64,000 bases of DNA, taken from Saprospiraceae bacterium. GTDB taxonomy: Bacteria > Bacteroidota > Bacteroidia > Chitinophagales > Saprospiraceae. Position numbers and translations under genes: made by a program. This document shows, in pieces, positions 41,467 to 50,230 of the stretch. Numbering within the stretch: the first letter of the stretch is position 1; each line of letters begins with the position of its first letter. The stretch is from positions 62,001 to 126,000 of the forward strand of contig JABAQQ010000002.1 of NCBI GenBank assembly GCA_019187225.1. The letters run 5' to 3'. A model generated the notes under the pieces. It was not told the origin of the DNA and searched no databases. It was given only the letters and a program-made list of their open reading frames with translations.

Positions 41467-43203
41467 ATGTCCAAACTAACAAACAGCCTTACGCGCCTGC
41501 CTGCGATGTTCGCGCTGCTTTTGTGTGTGACGGGGTCGGGCCTTTTTGCCTCCAGTCACCGGGAAGCGCCGCTCATCGCCAACGACCCCCTGGCCGACAA
41601 CACGGATCTTTATGCTTTCCGAAGCCCGGACGATCCGAACACTGTCACCATCATCGCTTGTTACATTCCTGCGGAGTTGCCCTTCGGGGGCCCGAACTAC
41701 AACACATTCGGAGAAAATATTCGATACGAGATCCATGTGGACAACGATGCGACCAAACCGGGTGACGAGATCGTTTATCGCTTCACCTTCACACGGTTGA
41801 ATGAAGACCCGGCGACTTTTTTTAACATTCGCCTGGGAAAACAGAACCTGAAAACGACCTACAAACTCGAGCGCAGCATTGATGGCGGTATGACCTTTCA
41901 GACGGTCGTCAGCGACGGCCCGGTACCGCCGCCTTACATTGGTCCGCGTTCCATCGAGTCGGCTGTGGGCTTGAACACCACCTACGATGCCCTCATCGCT
42001 GCGGCCATTACGACTGCATCCAGTGGCGAAAAGGTGTACTGCGGCCCCAGCGACGATCCCTTTTTCGTAGACCTCGGCGGCGTGTTCGATCTGGGCGATA
42101 TGCCGCGTCAGGATGGTAATTCACGCGATGGCGTTGGCCGGTACAATGTACACACCATTGCCATCCAGGTGCCGATCGCCGCCCTGCGCAAAACCGGCGC
42201 TCCAGCTACGCCGGTCAATATCCTCGATCCCGACTACGTGATCGGCGTGTGGGCATCGGCCAGCCGCCGGGCCACACGCACCCTTCAAACCGACGGCTCG
42301 GCACCGGACGATTCGGGCAACTGGGTACAGGTGTCGCGCCTCGGTATGCCCCTGACCAATGAGGCCGTGATCCCAATCGGTTACAAAGACTACTGGAACG
42401 GTATCACACCTTATGATGAATTGACGGACACCAGCCTCGACGGATTTTTTTACAATCCGGAACTGGCTTTGTATATGGATGATGCCCAATTCGGTGGGGC
42501 AGTGCCCGCGTTCGCTCCGCTGCGCGTCCAGCGCAATTCGCTGCAATCGTTCGATTTCGGCTACGGGAAAGACGGACTCTATGGTTTGAAAGGCAATCCG
42601 GCGTTGGACGGTACAGCCCTGGACGACGCCGTGTTCGGTATACTTTTACTGCCTGGCCCCGGCAAAGCCCGCTCGGTGGACCTCTGGCCGATCTTTCACA
42701 CCGGCGTACCCAACGTTCGCCCGTATCAACTGGCTACCGGAAAGGGCGGCAACCCGCTCGCAACGGGCAAACCGTTCATCCACAACTTTTTGCCGAACGG
42801 CGGCGATATGCTCCGCCTGAACATGGCCACACCGGTCACCCCGCGCAACGATCCGGATTTCAGTCCCCTTGGCATCGTGCAGGCGGCGGTGCTGGGCCTT
42901 ACTGCGGCGCCCTACAACACGAACACAAACATCGAATTTATCCCGAATATGGATGGCTTCCCCAATGGCCGCCGCCTGGAGGACGATGTGACGCTGATCG
43001 AATTGCAGGCAGTATCGGGTGTGGCCCTGGCCGCCATCGGCCTGTGGTACGACGACTATACGGCAGGCGGCGCCAATCCTGTGACACAGGATTTGCTCGA
43101 TGTGCTGACTTACCGCACCGGCGTCAACAACAACGACAAACCGTTCAAAAGCGAATTCCCCTATGTGGCTACTCCCTGGAGCGGTACGGAAGTGGAGGAT
43201 TAA
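41467..43203 (+). CDS. DUF4331 exported protein without sorting domain, 578 aa
   Basis: The signal region LPAMFALLLCVTGSGLFAS is followed by the DUF4331 start SSHREAPLIANDPLADNTDL, present from residue 29 on. The family pattern continues with YAFRSPDDPNTVTIIACYIP, HVDNDATKPGDEIVYRFTFT and a C-terminal GRRLEDDVTLIELQAVSGVA. DUF4331 proteins are exported and of unknown function; the SHREAP motif may bind metal. The gene stops at SGTEVED, exactly where its downstream paralogue continues into a linker and T9SS sorting domain. This copy should therefore stay in the periplasm or leave by another route. A heptamer repeat begins two bases after its stop. Confidence 0.9.
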   Translation: MSKLTNSLTRLPAMFALLLCVTGSGLFASSHREAPLIANDPLADNTDLYAFRSPDDPNTVTIIACYIPAELPFGGPNYNTFGENIRYEIHVDNDATKPGDEIVYRFTFTRLNEDPATFFNIRLGKQNLKTTYKLERSIDGGMTFQTVVSDGPVPPPYIGPRSIESAVGLNTTYDALIAAAITTASSGEKVYCGPSDDPFFVDLGGVFDLGDMPRQDGNSRDGVGRYNVHTIAIQVPIAALRKTGAPATPVNILDPDYVIGVWASASRRATRTLQTDGSAPDDSGNWVQVSRLGMPLTNEAVIPIGYKDYWNGITPYDELTDTSLDGFFYNPELALYMDDAQFGGAVPAFAPLRVQRNSLQSFDFGYGKDGLYGLKGNPALDGTALDDAVFGILLLPGPGKARSVDLWPIFHTGVPNVRPYQLATGKGGNPLATGKPFIHNFLPNGGDMLRLNMATPVTPRNDPDFSPLGIVQAAVLGLTAAPYNTNTNIEFIPNMDGFPNGRRLEDDVTLIELQAVSGVALAAIGLWYDDYTAGGANPVTQDLLDVLTYRTGVNNNDKPFKSEFPYVATPWSGTEVED

Positions 43204-43205
43204 GG

Positions 43206-43233
43206 ACTTGCGACATACGCCTTGCGACGTGCA
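43206..43233 (+). repeat. Degenerate 7-base tandem repeat directly after the first DUF4331 gene
   Basis: Units acttgcg, acatacg, ccttgcg and acgtgca. On the opposite strand the array at 24691-24712 matches 19 of 22 bases here. Confidence 0.65.
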
Positions 43234-43307
43234 CGCGCAACGGTAACGAAAGGGAAAAAATAACCTTTTTATCACACTTCAGGATTTGCAAAATCAAGCA
43301 ATCATGT

Positions 43308-43342
43308 AAATCCTGTCAAAAAATGAAATCCTGTCAAAAATG
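43308..43342 (+). repeat. Duplicated 17/18-base segment containing two candidate start codons
   Basis: aaatcctgtcaaaaaatg at 43308-43325 is followed by a copy one base shorter at 43326-43342. Each ends in ATG; only the second opens the DUF4331 frame. Confidence 0.75.
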
Positions 43343-45379
43343 AAATCCATATTCAAACACAGCCTGCTGATGCTTTTTATACTCGCATCGCTGGCTACCG
43401 CAACAGCTTCCAGCCACCGGGAAGCGCCCCTCATTGCCGACGACCCCCTGGCTGACAACTGCGACTTGTACGCATTCCGCAGTCCCGACGCACCCAATAC
43501 CGTCACGATCATCGCCACTTATGTGCCTTTTCAGCTGCCGCAGGGCGGGCCGAATTATTATTCTTTCGGTGAAAACATCCGTTACGAAATACATGTGGAC
43601 AACGATGCGACCAAACCCGGCGACGAGATCGTGTATCGTTTCACTTTTACGCAGACCAACGAAGACCCGACCACATTTTTCAACATTCGTTTGGGTAAAC
43701 AAAACCTGAAAACCACTTACCAACTCGAACGCAGCACAGACGGCGGCGCCACTTTCCAGGTGATCGTGTCTGCGGGCATCGTGCCACCGCCCAACATTGG
43801 CCCGCGCTCCATCGAATCTGCCGCGGGACTCAACACGACCTATGCTGCGTTGATGGCGAACGCCGTTACCACGGCTACCAGCGGCGAAAAAGTGTTTTGC
43901 GGGACCTCAGACGATCCCTTTTTTGTGGATTTGGGCGGTGTATTCGACCTCGGCGATTTGCCGCGCCAGAACGGCAATGCCCGCGACGGCGTGAAATGTT
44001 TCAACGTCAGCACCATTGCCATTCAGGTGCCGATCAGCACCCTGCGCAAGACTGGCGCACCCGCCACACCTGTTACCATACTCGACCCGGATTATGTCAT
44101 CGGCGTATGGGCGTCGGCGAGCCGCCAGCAGATCCGTACACTCTCGTCGCTCGGTTACCCGTCCTATTCTGGTCCCTGGGTGCAGGTGTCGCGCCTCGGC
44201 ATGCCGCTGACCAATGAAGCGGTGATCCCCATCGGTTACAAAGACTACTGGAATGCCATCACGCCTTACGACGAACTGACGGACACCAGCCTCGACGGGT
44301 TTTTCTACAATCCCGAATTGGCGTTGTATATGGACGACAGTCAGTTTGGCGGTGCCGTACCGGGGTTCGCACCCTTGCGCGTCCAGCGCAACTCTCTGCA
44401 ATCGTTCGATTTCGGTTACGGAAAAGACGGACTTTACGGGTTGAAAGGCAACCCGGCATTGGCTGGTACCGCTCTCGACGACGCCGTGTTCGGCACGCTT
44501 TTACTGCCCGGCCCTGGCAAAGCCCGCTCGGTTGACCTCTGGCCGATCTTCCATACGGGTGTGCCCAACGTCGTACCTTACCAATTGGCCACCGGCAAAG
44601 GCGGCAATCCGCTCGCAGCAGGCAAACCCTTCATCCACAACTTTTTGCCGAACGGTGGCGATATGCTGCGCCTCAACATGGCAACCCCTGTGACGCCGCG
44701 CACCGACCCCGCTTTCAGTCCGCTGGGTATCGTGAATGCGGCAGTGCTGGGTCTCACTGACCCGGCGTACAACCAAAACACCGGAATCCAGAATATCCCG
44801 AACATGGACGGCTTCCCCAATGGCCGCCGCCTGGAGGACGACGTGACGCGCATCGAATTGCAGGCTGTGGCGGGTGTCGCACTGGCAGCCATCGGCTTGT
44901 GGTACGACGATTACACAGCAAACGGTTCGAGTCCGGTGACCCAAGACTTGCTCGATGTGCTGACCTACACGACCGGCGTGGAAAGCAACGACGCGCCGTT
45001 CGGGAGCACGTTCCCATATGTGGCGATGCCATTCAGCGGTACGGGCGACTGTGGCGGCGCCATCTACACATCCACGAACGACAATCCCGGCGGCAGTGTT
45101 ATTGGCCTCAGCCAGAAAGCGGTGCTGATGAAAAACTATCCGAATCCGTTCCAGGGACAGACGACTTTCGAGTTCAGGGTGAACCGGGCTACTGAAGTGA
45201 CTGTCCGCATTTTTAATGTACGCGGCACCTATGTCGCTACGGCATTTTCCGGTTATTTATCTGAAGGCGAATACACCCATAACTGGAATGCGGCCAATTT
45301 GCCTGCGGGACTTTACGCCGCTAACGTATATGATGGTTATGGGAATTTGTTGCAATCGGGGAAGATGGTGAAGCAGTAA
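43340..45379 (+). CDS. DUF4331 protein with C-terminal T9SS sorting domain, 679 aa
   Basis: Tandem paralogue of the preceding gene, nearly collinear from SSHREAPLIADDPLADNCDL to PYVAMPFSGTG. It then has a Gly/Ser/Asn linker and a type A sorting domain (VLMKNYPNPFQGQTTFEFRV to GYGNLLQSGKMVKQ). The signal peptide is SIFKHSLLMLFILASLATAT. The sorting domain predicts T9SS export and surface anchoring or release, unlike its neighbour. Function of the core is unknown. The first ATG of the duplicated leader (43323) opens only a 6-codon frame that ends at TGA overlapping the true start, so it might modulate initiation. A bidirectional terminator follows. Confidence 0.92.
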   Translation: MKSIFKHSLLMLFILASLATATASSHREAPLIADDPLADNCDLYAFRSPDAPNTVTIIATYVPFQLPQGGPNYYSFGENIRYEIHVDNDATKPGDEIVYRFTFTQTNEDPTTFFNIRLGKQNLKTTYQLERSTDGGATFQVIVSAGIVPPPNIGPRSIESAAGLNTTYAALMANAVTTATSGEKVFCGTSDDPFFVDLGGVFDLGDLPRQNGNARDGVKCFNVSTIAIQVPISTLRKTGAPATPVTILDPDYVIGVWASASRQQIRTLSSLGYPSYSGPWVQVSRLGMPLTNEAVIPIGYKDYWNAITPYDELTDTSLDGFFYNPELALYMDDSQFGGAVPGFAPLRVQRNSLQSFDFGYGKDGLYGLKGNPALAGTALDDAVFGTLLLPGPGKARSVDLWPIFHTGVPNVVPYQLATGKGGNPLAAGKPFIHNFLPNGGDMLRLNMATPVTPRTDPAFSPLGIVNAAVLGLTDPAYNQNTGIQNIPNMDGFPNGRRLEDDVTRIELQAVAGVALAAIGLWYDDYTANGSSPVTQDLLDVLTYTTGVESNDAPFGSTFPYVAMPFSGTGDCGGAIYTSTNDNPGGSVIGLSQKAVLMKNYPNPFQGQTTFEFRVNRATEVTVRIFNVRGTYVATAFSGYLSEGEYTHNWNAANLPAGLYAANVYDGYGNLLQSGKMVKQ

Positions 45380-45400
45380 TTGTCTAAAAGTTAGTATTTT

Positions 45401-45453
45401 GAAACAAAAGAGCAGGCTGCCGGTACATCCCGTGCAGCATGCTCTTTTGTTTC
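45401..45453. terminator. Bidirectional terminator between DUF4331 and hipT
   Basis: Twenty-base stem (45401-45420 with 45434-45453) with one mismatch and a 13-base loop, flanked by T runs on both strands. Confidence 0.85.
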
Positions 45454-45490
45454 AGTTTTTAAATTAATCCTCCATATTTACCTTCTCGAA

Positions 45491-46420
45491 TTATTGATAG
45501 AATCGTTCAAATCGCTCCTTTAAAATCTTGCGGTAGGTTTGTTGTGCCGCGGAGGACAAAAAAGATATGCCGATCAAATGCTCCCATTTTGACTGCGCCT
45601 GCCTAAAAGTGGTGAGCACATTCTCGATAGCCACGTCAGTTAGTCCGAGGCGTTCTCTGCCTAAATAATCTACCAAATCCCGGCGACGGAACCCCTTTCG
45701 TTTGCCGGCAAGCATCAGGGCCATTTCATCTTCGGCGCCTCCCAAGGCCAGGGTGCTGTTTAGCAGATCGTAGGCCGGAGAAAATTCAACGCGATTATCA
45801 CGGGTGATCAGCGAAAAGTTCTTCAGATGCATATCCTCATTTCCTGTCAAAAAGCAAAACAGTAAAAGGCGAAAGAACTTGTATTTTTCCGGTACGGGGA
45901 AGGTGCAGTGTTCTTCAATGATCCTGATCATTTTCTCAACCGTAAAATCGTACTTAGTTTCCCTGGAAAGGCCCGCCAATTGGGCAAAATCCTCAACTGC
46001 AAGTTTGCCGTTCCGTCCCACGCGGTCAAAGCGCCGGATGAAATAACTCAGACTGCCGTCTTTGCACCAAATCATGCCGTGCAAGGGCGTTTCAATACCC
46101 ACTTGGGTTGCCATGCGCATGGTAAGGTCTTCATTTTCGGGTAGTTGAGAATGTATTTCGTGTTGAGGCTTAATGATAAACCGGCCATAGATATCCACAA
46201 TCTCGAAGCTTTGTTTGCGGGTATTCAGCACCGCGCTGAGTTTGGGTTGTATGCCTTGAATGGACATACGCCCCATTCGACCAGCAGCCTCAGAGCGCTG
46301 TTCCAACGCGGAATATGGAAAGTGGCCAAGCGCAGTCAGGCTCCGGCTGAGCAACCGCAAACCTTCCGGCGCATACAATGACGTGCCACAGGGCAGGTAT
46401 GAGATGGGGCACCTATTCAT
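45491..46420 (-). CDS. hipT: HipT-like kinase toxin (HipA C-terminal domain), 309 aa
   Basis: Serine/threonine kinase of the HipA fold lacking the N-terminal subdomain, which is encoded separately by the preceding gene. The Gly-rich loop is MSIQGIQPKLSAVLN (about residues 52-66), with a Ser-Ile-Gln motif where HipT kinases carry regulatory serines. The ATP lysine region is FIIKPQ, the catalytic loop is GNEDMHLKNFSLI (Asp, Asn) and the metal-binding Asp is in SPAYDLLNST. All kinase residues are intact. In studied HipBST systems the kinase phosphorylates a tRNA synthetase; the target here is unknown. The start overlaps the stop of hipS by 8 bases. Confidence 0.88.
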   Translation of the reverse strand: MNRCPISYLPCGTSLYAPEGLRLLSRSLTALGHFPYSALEQRSEAAGRMGRMSIQGIQPKLSAVLNTRKQSFEIVDIYGRFIIKPQHEIHSQLPENEDLTMRMATQVGIETPLHGMIWCKDGSLSYFIRRFDRVGRNGKLAVEDFAQLAGLSRETKYDFTVEKMIRIIEEHCTFPVPEKYKFFRLLLFCFLTGNEDMHLKNFSLITRDNRVEFSPAYDLLNSTLALGGAEDEMALMLAGKRKGFRRRDLVDYLGRERLGLTDVAIENVLTTFRQAQSKWEHLIGISFLSSAAQQTYRKILKERFERFYQ

Positions 46421-46730
46421 CCGGCAAGGCTTCGCATGTGACGGCGCCTACAAGGTCCTGCCCGGTAGCCACCAATTGGGTAAAATAATCATGGCGGTCT
46501 ATTTTCAAACGGCGTAACATACCCTCCAGCATGACGCCTTCAGGCAACAAACCTTCAAAGAATGGCGGAAACAACGGAAAGGAATAAATCCGTTGTGTTA
46601 AAGGCATTGTGAGTGATACCGGTGCTCCCTGATATTCGGTGAAATAAGCAAAGCGGTAGTGCTTTCCCGGTTCCAATTCTTCCAGTACACCGGCTGGATG
46701 GCCATGTATGTAAATTTTAGCTTTCCGCAT
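46413..46730 (-). CDS. hipS: HipS-like antitoxin (HipA N-subdomain 1), 105 aa
   Basis: Stand-alone version of the N-terminal subdomain of HipA. It begins KAKIYIHGHPAGVLEELEPG and continues HYRFAYFTEYQGAPVSLTMP. The typical PFFEGLLPEG appears (residues about 55-64), followed by LLRRLKIDRHDYFTQLVATG-type helices and ending ALPDE. In the studied three-gene HipBST system the small HipS protein, not HipB, neutralises the kinase. The order hipB-hipS-hipT with overlaps on both sides (14 bases with hipB, 8 with hipT) supports coupled translation and that model. Neutralisation here is inferred. Confidence 0.85.
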   Translation of the reverse strand: MRKAKIYIHGHPAGVLEELEPGKHYRFAYFTEYQGAPVSLTMPLTQRIYSFPLFPPFFEGLLPEGVMLEGMLRRLKIDRHDYFTQLVATGQDLVGAVTCEALPDE

Positions 46731-46947
46731 AGCCGAGACGTTTCATGATCGGGCTGTCTAATCGCATGGAAATATTCAACACGTGAAGTACCTTTAGCAG
46801 GGTGTCCAGCTGTACGGTCATTTTGCCATGCTCAATGTCGTAGATAACGGTTTTACCCACACCTGCCAGGCGCGCACAAGCCTCGCGTGATATACTGCCG
46901 GCCTTTCGGTGTGCCTGGATAATTTTTCCAATTGTTTTGATGTTCAT
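46717..46947 (-). CDS. hipB: HipB-like helix-turn-helix regulator, 76 aa
   Basis: Small XRE-type DNA-binding protein. The HTH covers about residues 5-60: IGKIIQAHRKAGSISREACA, LAGVGKTVIYDIEHGKMTVQ, then LDTLLKVLHVLNI. The short C-terminal tail (MRLDSPIMKRLGYAES) may contact the kinase. It probably represses the operon by binding the two 18-base sites at 46952-46969 and 47024-47041. The first overlaps the -7 promoter element, giving autoregulation. First gene of a three-gene operon. Confidence 0.88.
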   Translation of the reverse strand: MNIKTIGKIIQAHRKAGSISREACARLAGVGKTVIYDIEHGKMTVQLDTLLKVLHVLNISMRLDSPIMKRLGYAES

Positions 46948-46951
46948 TTTT

Positions 46952-46969
46952 TACTGCTTTGGCGGCAAA
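46952..46969. promoter_or_regulatory. Operator candidate 1 of the hip operon
   Basis: tactgctttggcggcaaa, 16 of 18 identical to the site at 47024-47041. It overlaps the -7 element and lies 5 bases from the hipB start. Confidence 0.65.
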
Positions 46970-46973
46970 AGTA
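46966..46973 (-). promoter_or_regulatory. -7 element (TACTTTTG) of the hip operon
   Basis: Perfect TAnnTTTG, 18 bases before the hipB ATG. Overlapped by operator candidate 1. Confidence 0.55.
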
Positions 46974-47023
46974 AAGTGTTTTAAACATATTACAAGGCTA
47001 AAAATGAAATTTATTTCAAAATA

Positions 47024-47041
47024 TACTGCTATAGCGGCAAA
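47024..47041. promoter_or_regulatory. Operator candidate 2 of the hip operon
   Basis: tactgctatagcggcaaa, in the same orientation as candidate 1 and 72 bases from it; contains the 8-base palindrome gctatagc. Confidence 0.65.
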
Positions 47042-47118
47042 TTATTTAGTGCTCCAACGATAATGAAGCGATAACTCCCGGTGGATTTCATAATATAATC
47101 CTGAAAATCAATCAATTG

Positions 47119-47186
47119 AAAAAAATGGCTCATGCGAAAACCTGCGGGAAACTTTATATTATTTACCCGTGATTCGCATGAGCCAT
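47119..47186 (-). terminator. Terminator after gcvP
   Basis: Perfect 14-base stem (47125-47138 with 47173-47186) enclosing a 34-base loop, with the minus-strand T run after it. The large loop contains a smaller cggg/cccg pairing. Confidence 0.8.
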
Positions 47187-47213
47187 GTTCCTTTCAATTC
47201 CTGATCTCCAATT

Positions 47214-50078
47214 TCAAACCTCTTGATACGCCTCAATCGGCGGGCAAACGCACACCAGATTCCTGTCGCCGAAGGCCTGGTCAATCCGTCCCACCGTCGC
47301 CCAGAACTTGAAGCCCTGGCGCAGGTAGGGCAGGGGATAGGCCGCTTTTTCTCGACCGTATTTGTGGTTCCAGTTGTCGGAAGTTACTTCTTCGGCGGTG
47401 TGCGGCGCGTTGTGCAGCACGTTGTCGTCCAAGTCGTAGTCGCCGGATGCGATTTCGTCAATTTCCTTGCGGATGGCCAGCAACGCATCGCAGAAGCGGT
47501 CGAGTTCGGCTTTGCTCTCGCTCTCGGTGGGCTCGATCATGATCGTGCCGGCCACGGGGAACGACAGCGTCGGCGCGTGGAAACCATAGTCCATCAGGCG
47601 TTTGGCCACGTCCTCGGCGCCGACCACACTTTTGAACGGGCGCATATCGAGGATGAACTCGTGGGCGCAGCGCCCGTTATCCCCGGCATAAAGTATTTGA
47701 AATGCGCCTTCCAGCCGTGCTTTCATATAGTTAGCGTTCAGGATGGCGTATTTTGTCGCGTCCGTCACGCCTTCGGCGCCGAGCATTTTGATATAGGCAT
47801 AGGAGATGAGCAGGATGCTCGCGCTGCCCCAGGGTGCGGCACTGACTGCCGTGGTGCCCTGTGCGCCGCCCGTTTCGGCAAAAACGTGTTTGGGCAGATA
47901 AGGGGCAAGGCTGGTATTGCAGCAAATCGGGCCCATGCCGGGACCGCCGCCGCCGTGCGGAATGGCGAAAGTCTTGTGAAGGTTGAGGTGACACACATCC
48001 GCGCCGATGGTAGCCGGGCTTGTGAGGCCGACCTGGGCATTCATGTTGGCGCCATCCATGTAGACTTTTCCACCGTATTGATGGATGATATCGCAAATCT
48101 CGATGATCTCCGCCTCGAACACACCGTGGGTTGAAGGATAGGTCACCATGAGGCAGGCGAGGTTGGCAGCGTGTTGCGCAGCTTTGGCTTTGAGATCGGC
48201 GACGTCAATATTGCCGCGTTCGTCGCAAGCCACCACCACCACTTCCATGCCGGCCATCACAGCGGAGGCGGGATTGGTGCCGTGTGCGGAAGAAGGTATG
48301 AGCGCCACGTTGCGGCGCGCGCCGCCGTTGGCCTGGTGATAGGCGCGGATGGCCATCAAACCCGCATATTCACCCTGCGCGCCGGAGTTGGGTTGCAGAG
48401 AGCAAGCGTCGAAACCGGTTATTTCGCACAAATATTTTTCCAATTCGCTGATAATGTGCGCATAGCCTTTCACCTGATCTGCAGACATGAAAGGGTGCAT
48501 GTTCGACCAGTTTTCCCAACTCACCGGTATCATCTCCGTCGCTGCGTTGAGTTTCATCGTGCAGGACCCGAGCGAGATCATGGAATGCGTCAGCGAAATG
48601 TCGCGGTTTTCGAGCCGCTTGATGTAGCGCATCATGTCGCTTTCCGTGTGGTAGGAATGGAAAACCGGGTGGCTGAGGTAAGAACTTTCGCGCCGAAGGG
48701 CGGCTGGATTTCGGATTTCGGATGGCAGATTTCGGATTGCGGATTGAATGCCGAAGATATTCAGAAGGTCGTTCAGGTCTTCTTCCGTCGTTGTTTCGTC
48801 GAGGGATATTTGCAGGGCGCCTTTTTCATAAAAGAAATTGATGCCTGCCGCTTCGGCTTTCCTGCGAATATCCGCAAGTTGATTTTCAGCCATTTGGATG
48901 CGCAGGGTGTCGAAGAAATGCGCATTTGTTTGTTTGAAACCGGCTTTTTCCAATGCAGCGGCAAGACTTGCCGCCATGGCATGTGCACGTTCAGCGATGC
49001 CGCGAATACCCGCCGGACCGTGATAGACGGCGTACATGGCAGCCATGTTGGCCAGCAGCGCCTGGGCGGTGCAGATGTTGGACGTCGCTTTTTCGCGGCG
49101 GATGTGCTGTTCGCGGGTCTGGAGCGCCATGCGCAGGGCGCGGCGGCCGTGTTTGTCCACCGAAACGCCGATGATGCGCCCCGGTATTTGTCGCTTGAAA
49201 TCGTCGGAGCAGGCGAAGTAAGCCGCATGCGGGCCGCCATAGCCTACCGGAACGCCGAAACGTTGCGTGTTGCCGACAGCTACATCGGCACCCCATTCGC
49301 CGGGCGGTTTGAGGAGTGCCAGGGCGAGGATATCGGCAGCGACGCAGACATAAACGCCATTGGCTTTTGCTTTTTCCACGAAGGCGCGGTAGTCTTCCAC
49401 TGCGCCTTCCTTATCGGGGTATTGCAGCAATACGCCAAAGGTTTTTTCCGAAAATTGATAATTTTTCCAATCCCCGATTTCCAGTTGTATCCCGTGCGGT
49501 AGCGCGCGGGTTTTCAAAACGTCTATCGTTTGTGGAAATACCTTGTCGGAAACAAAGAACACGTTGGCTTCTTCGCCCGACTTCGCCCGTTTGTTTTTTT
49601 CGGCGAAAAACATGTGCATCGCTTCGGCGGCAGCCGTGCCTTCATCGAGCAGGCTGGCATTGGCGATGGGCAATCCGGTAAGGTCGCTCACCATCGTCTG
49701 GAAATTGAGCAGGCTCTCTAAGCGGCCCTGAGCAATTTCGGCCTGGTAAGGTGTGTATTGCGTATACCAACCGGGGTTTTGGAATACGTTGCGCGCAATG
49801 ACTGATGGCGTAATAGTGCCGTAATAGCCCATGCCGATGTAGTTGCGCATCACACGGTTGAGCAAGGCGGTTTTTTTCAATTCCTGCAGGTACTCGAATT
49901 CGGTGAGGGCTGGAGGGAGTTGGAGCGGTTTTTTCAGCCGGATGCTGCCGGGAACGGTTTGTCTGATCAGTTCATCTAAGGAGTTGACTTGGAGGGCTTT
50001 CAGCATTTCCCGGGTATCTGCTTCGCTGGGTCCGATGTGCCGGCGGACGAACCTGTCCGGGTGGTGGAATTGACTCAT
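47214..50078 (-). CDS. gcvP: Glycine dehydrogenase (decarboxylating), P-protein, 954 aa
   Basis: PLP-dependent P-protein of the glycine cleavage system: decarboxylates glycine and passes the aminomethyl group to the H-protein lipoamide. It begins [20 protein letters not shown]; both homologous halves are fused, as usual for this single-chain type. The PLP lysine is in [20 protein letters not shown] (near residue 701). The region [18 protein letters not shown] and the C-terminal [19 protein letters not shown] are typical. The start at 50078 fits the family; the much longer upstream frame has no support. About residues 444-457 ([14 protein letters not shown]) are encoded by a 7-base tandem repeat and look inserted. 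Confidence 0.96.
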   Translation of the reverse strand: MSQFHHPDRFVRRHIGPSEADTREMLKALQVNSLDELIRQTVPGSIRLKKPLQLPPALTEFEYLQELKKTALLNRVMRNYIGMGYYGTITPSVIARNVFQNPGWYTQYTPYQAEIAQGRLESLLNFQTMVSDLTGLPIANASLLDEGTAAAEAMHMFFAEKNKRAKSGEEANVFFVSDKVFPQTIDVLKTRALPHGIQLEIGDWKNYQFSEKTFGVLLQYPDKEGAVEDYRAFVEKAKANGVYVCVAADILALALLKPPGEWGADVAVGNTQRFGVPVGYGGPHAAYFACSDDFKRQIPGRIIGVSVDKHGRRALRMALQTREQHIRREKATSNICTAQALLANMAAMYAVYHGPAGIRGIAERAHAMAASLAAALEKAGFKQTNAHFFDTLRIQMAENQLADIRRKAEAAGINFFYEKGALQISLDETTTEEDLNDLLNIFGIQSAIRNLPSEIRNPAALRRESSYLSHPVFHSYHTESDMMRYIKRLENRDISLTHSMISLGSCTMKLNAATEMIPVSWENWSNMHPFMSADQVKGYAHIISELEKYLCEITGFDACSLQPNSGAQGEYAGLMAIRAYHQANGGARRNVALIPSSAHGTNPASAVMAGMEVVVVACDERGNIDVADLKAKAAQHAANLACLMVTYPSTHGVFEAEIIEICDIIHQYGGKVYMDGANMNAQVGLTSPATIGADVCHLNLHKTFAIPHGGGGPGMGPICCNTSLAPYLPKHVFAETGGAQGTTAVSAAPWGSASILLISYAYIKMLGAEGVTDATKYAILNANYMKARLEGAFQILYAGDNGRCAHEFILDMRPFKSVVGAEDVAKRLMDYGFHAPTLSFPVAGTIMIEPTESESKAELDRFCDALLAIRKEIDEIASGDYDLDDNVLHNAPHTAEEVTSDNWNHKYGREKAAYPLPYLRQGFKFWATVGRIDQAFGDRNLVCVCPPIEAYQEV
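48706..48747. repeat. In-frame 7-base tandem repeat inside gcvP
   Basis: Six heptamers: ggatttc, ggatttc, ggatggc, agatttc, ggattgc, ggattga. Total 42 bases, exactly 14 codons. Confidence 0.85.
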
Positions 50079-50139
50079 GTTCAATGAGTTATGGTTGATA
50101 GAGTGAATGTGTGAAGAATGGAAGGATAAAAAAACAGCG

Positions 50140-50147
50140 CGAAGGTA
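50140..50147 (-). promoter_or_regulatory. Possible -7 element (TACCTTCG) for gcvP
   Basis: One mismatch to TAnnTTTG. It is followed by about 50 bases without G before the ATG region at 50078. Confidence 0.35.
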
Positions 50148-50230
50148 ATGATTGTTTGGAGCAAGATGCACGCAGATTCGATGTTGGAATTGTTCTGAAT
50201 TGCCGGCAGAATTCGCACATTTGCGCAGCC

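Noticed and set aside
43204-43339. Frameshifted continuation of the first DUF4331 gene into a sorting domain
   Set aside because: All three frames after 43203 lack sorting-domain motifs; the DNA is a heptamer repeat and an AT-rich leader.
46948-47213. tRNA-like or riboswitch structure between hipB and gcvP
   Set aside because: The strong hairpin is best explained as the gcvP terminator (T run on the minus strand), and the rest by promoter and operator sites.
48171-49502. 443-codon open frame antisense to gcvP
   Set aside because: gcvP is certain on the other strand; the antisense frame shows no domain and arises from codon bias.
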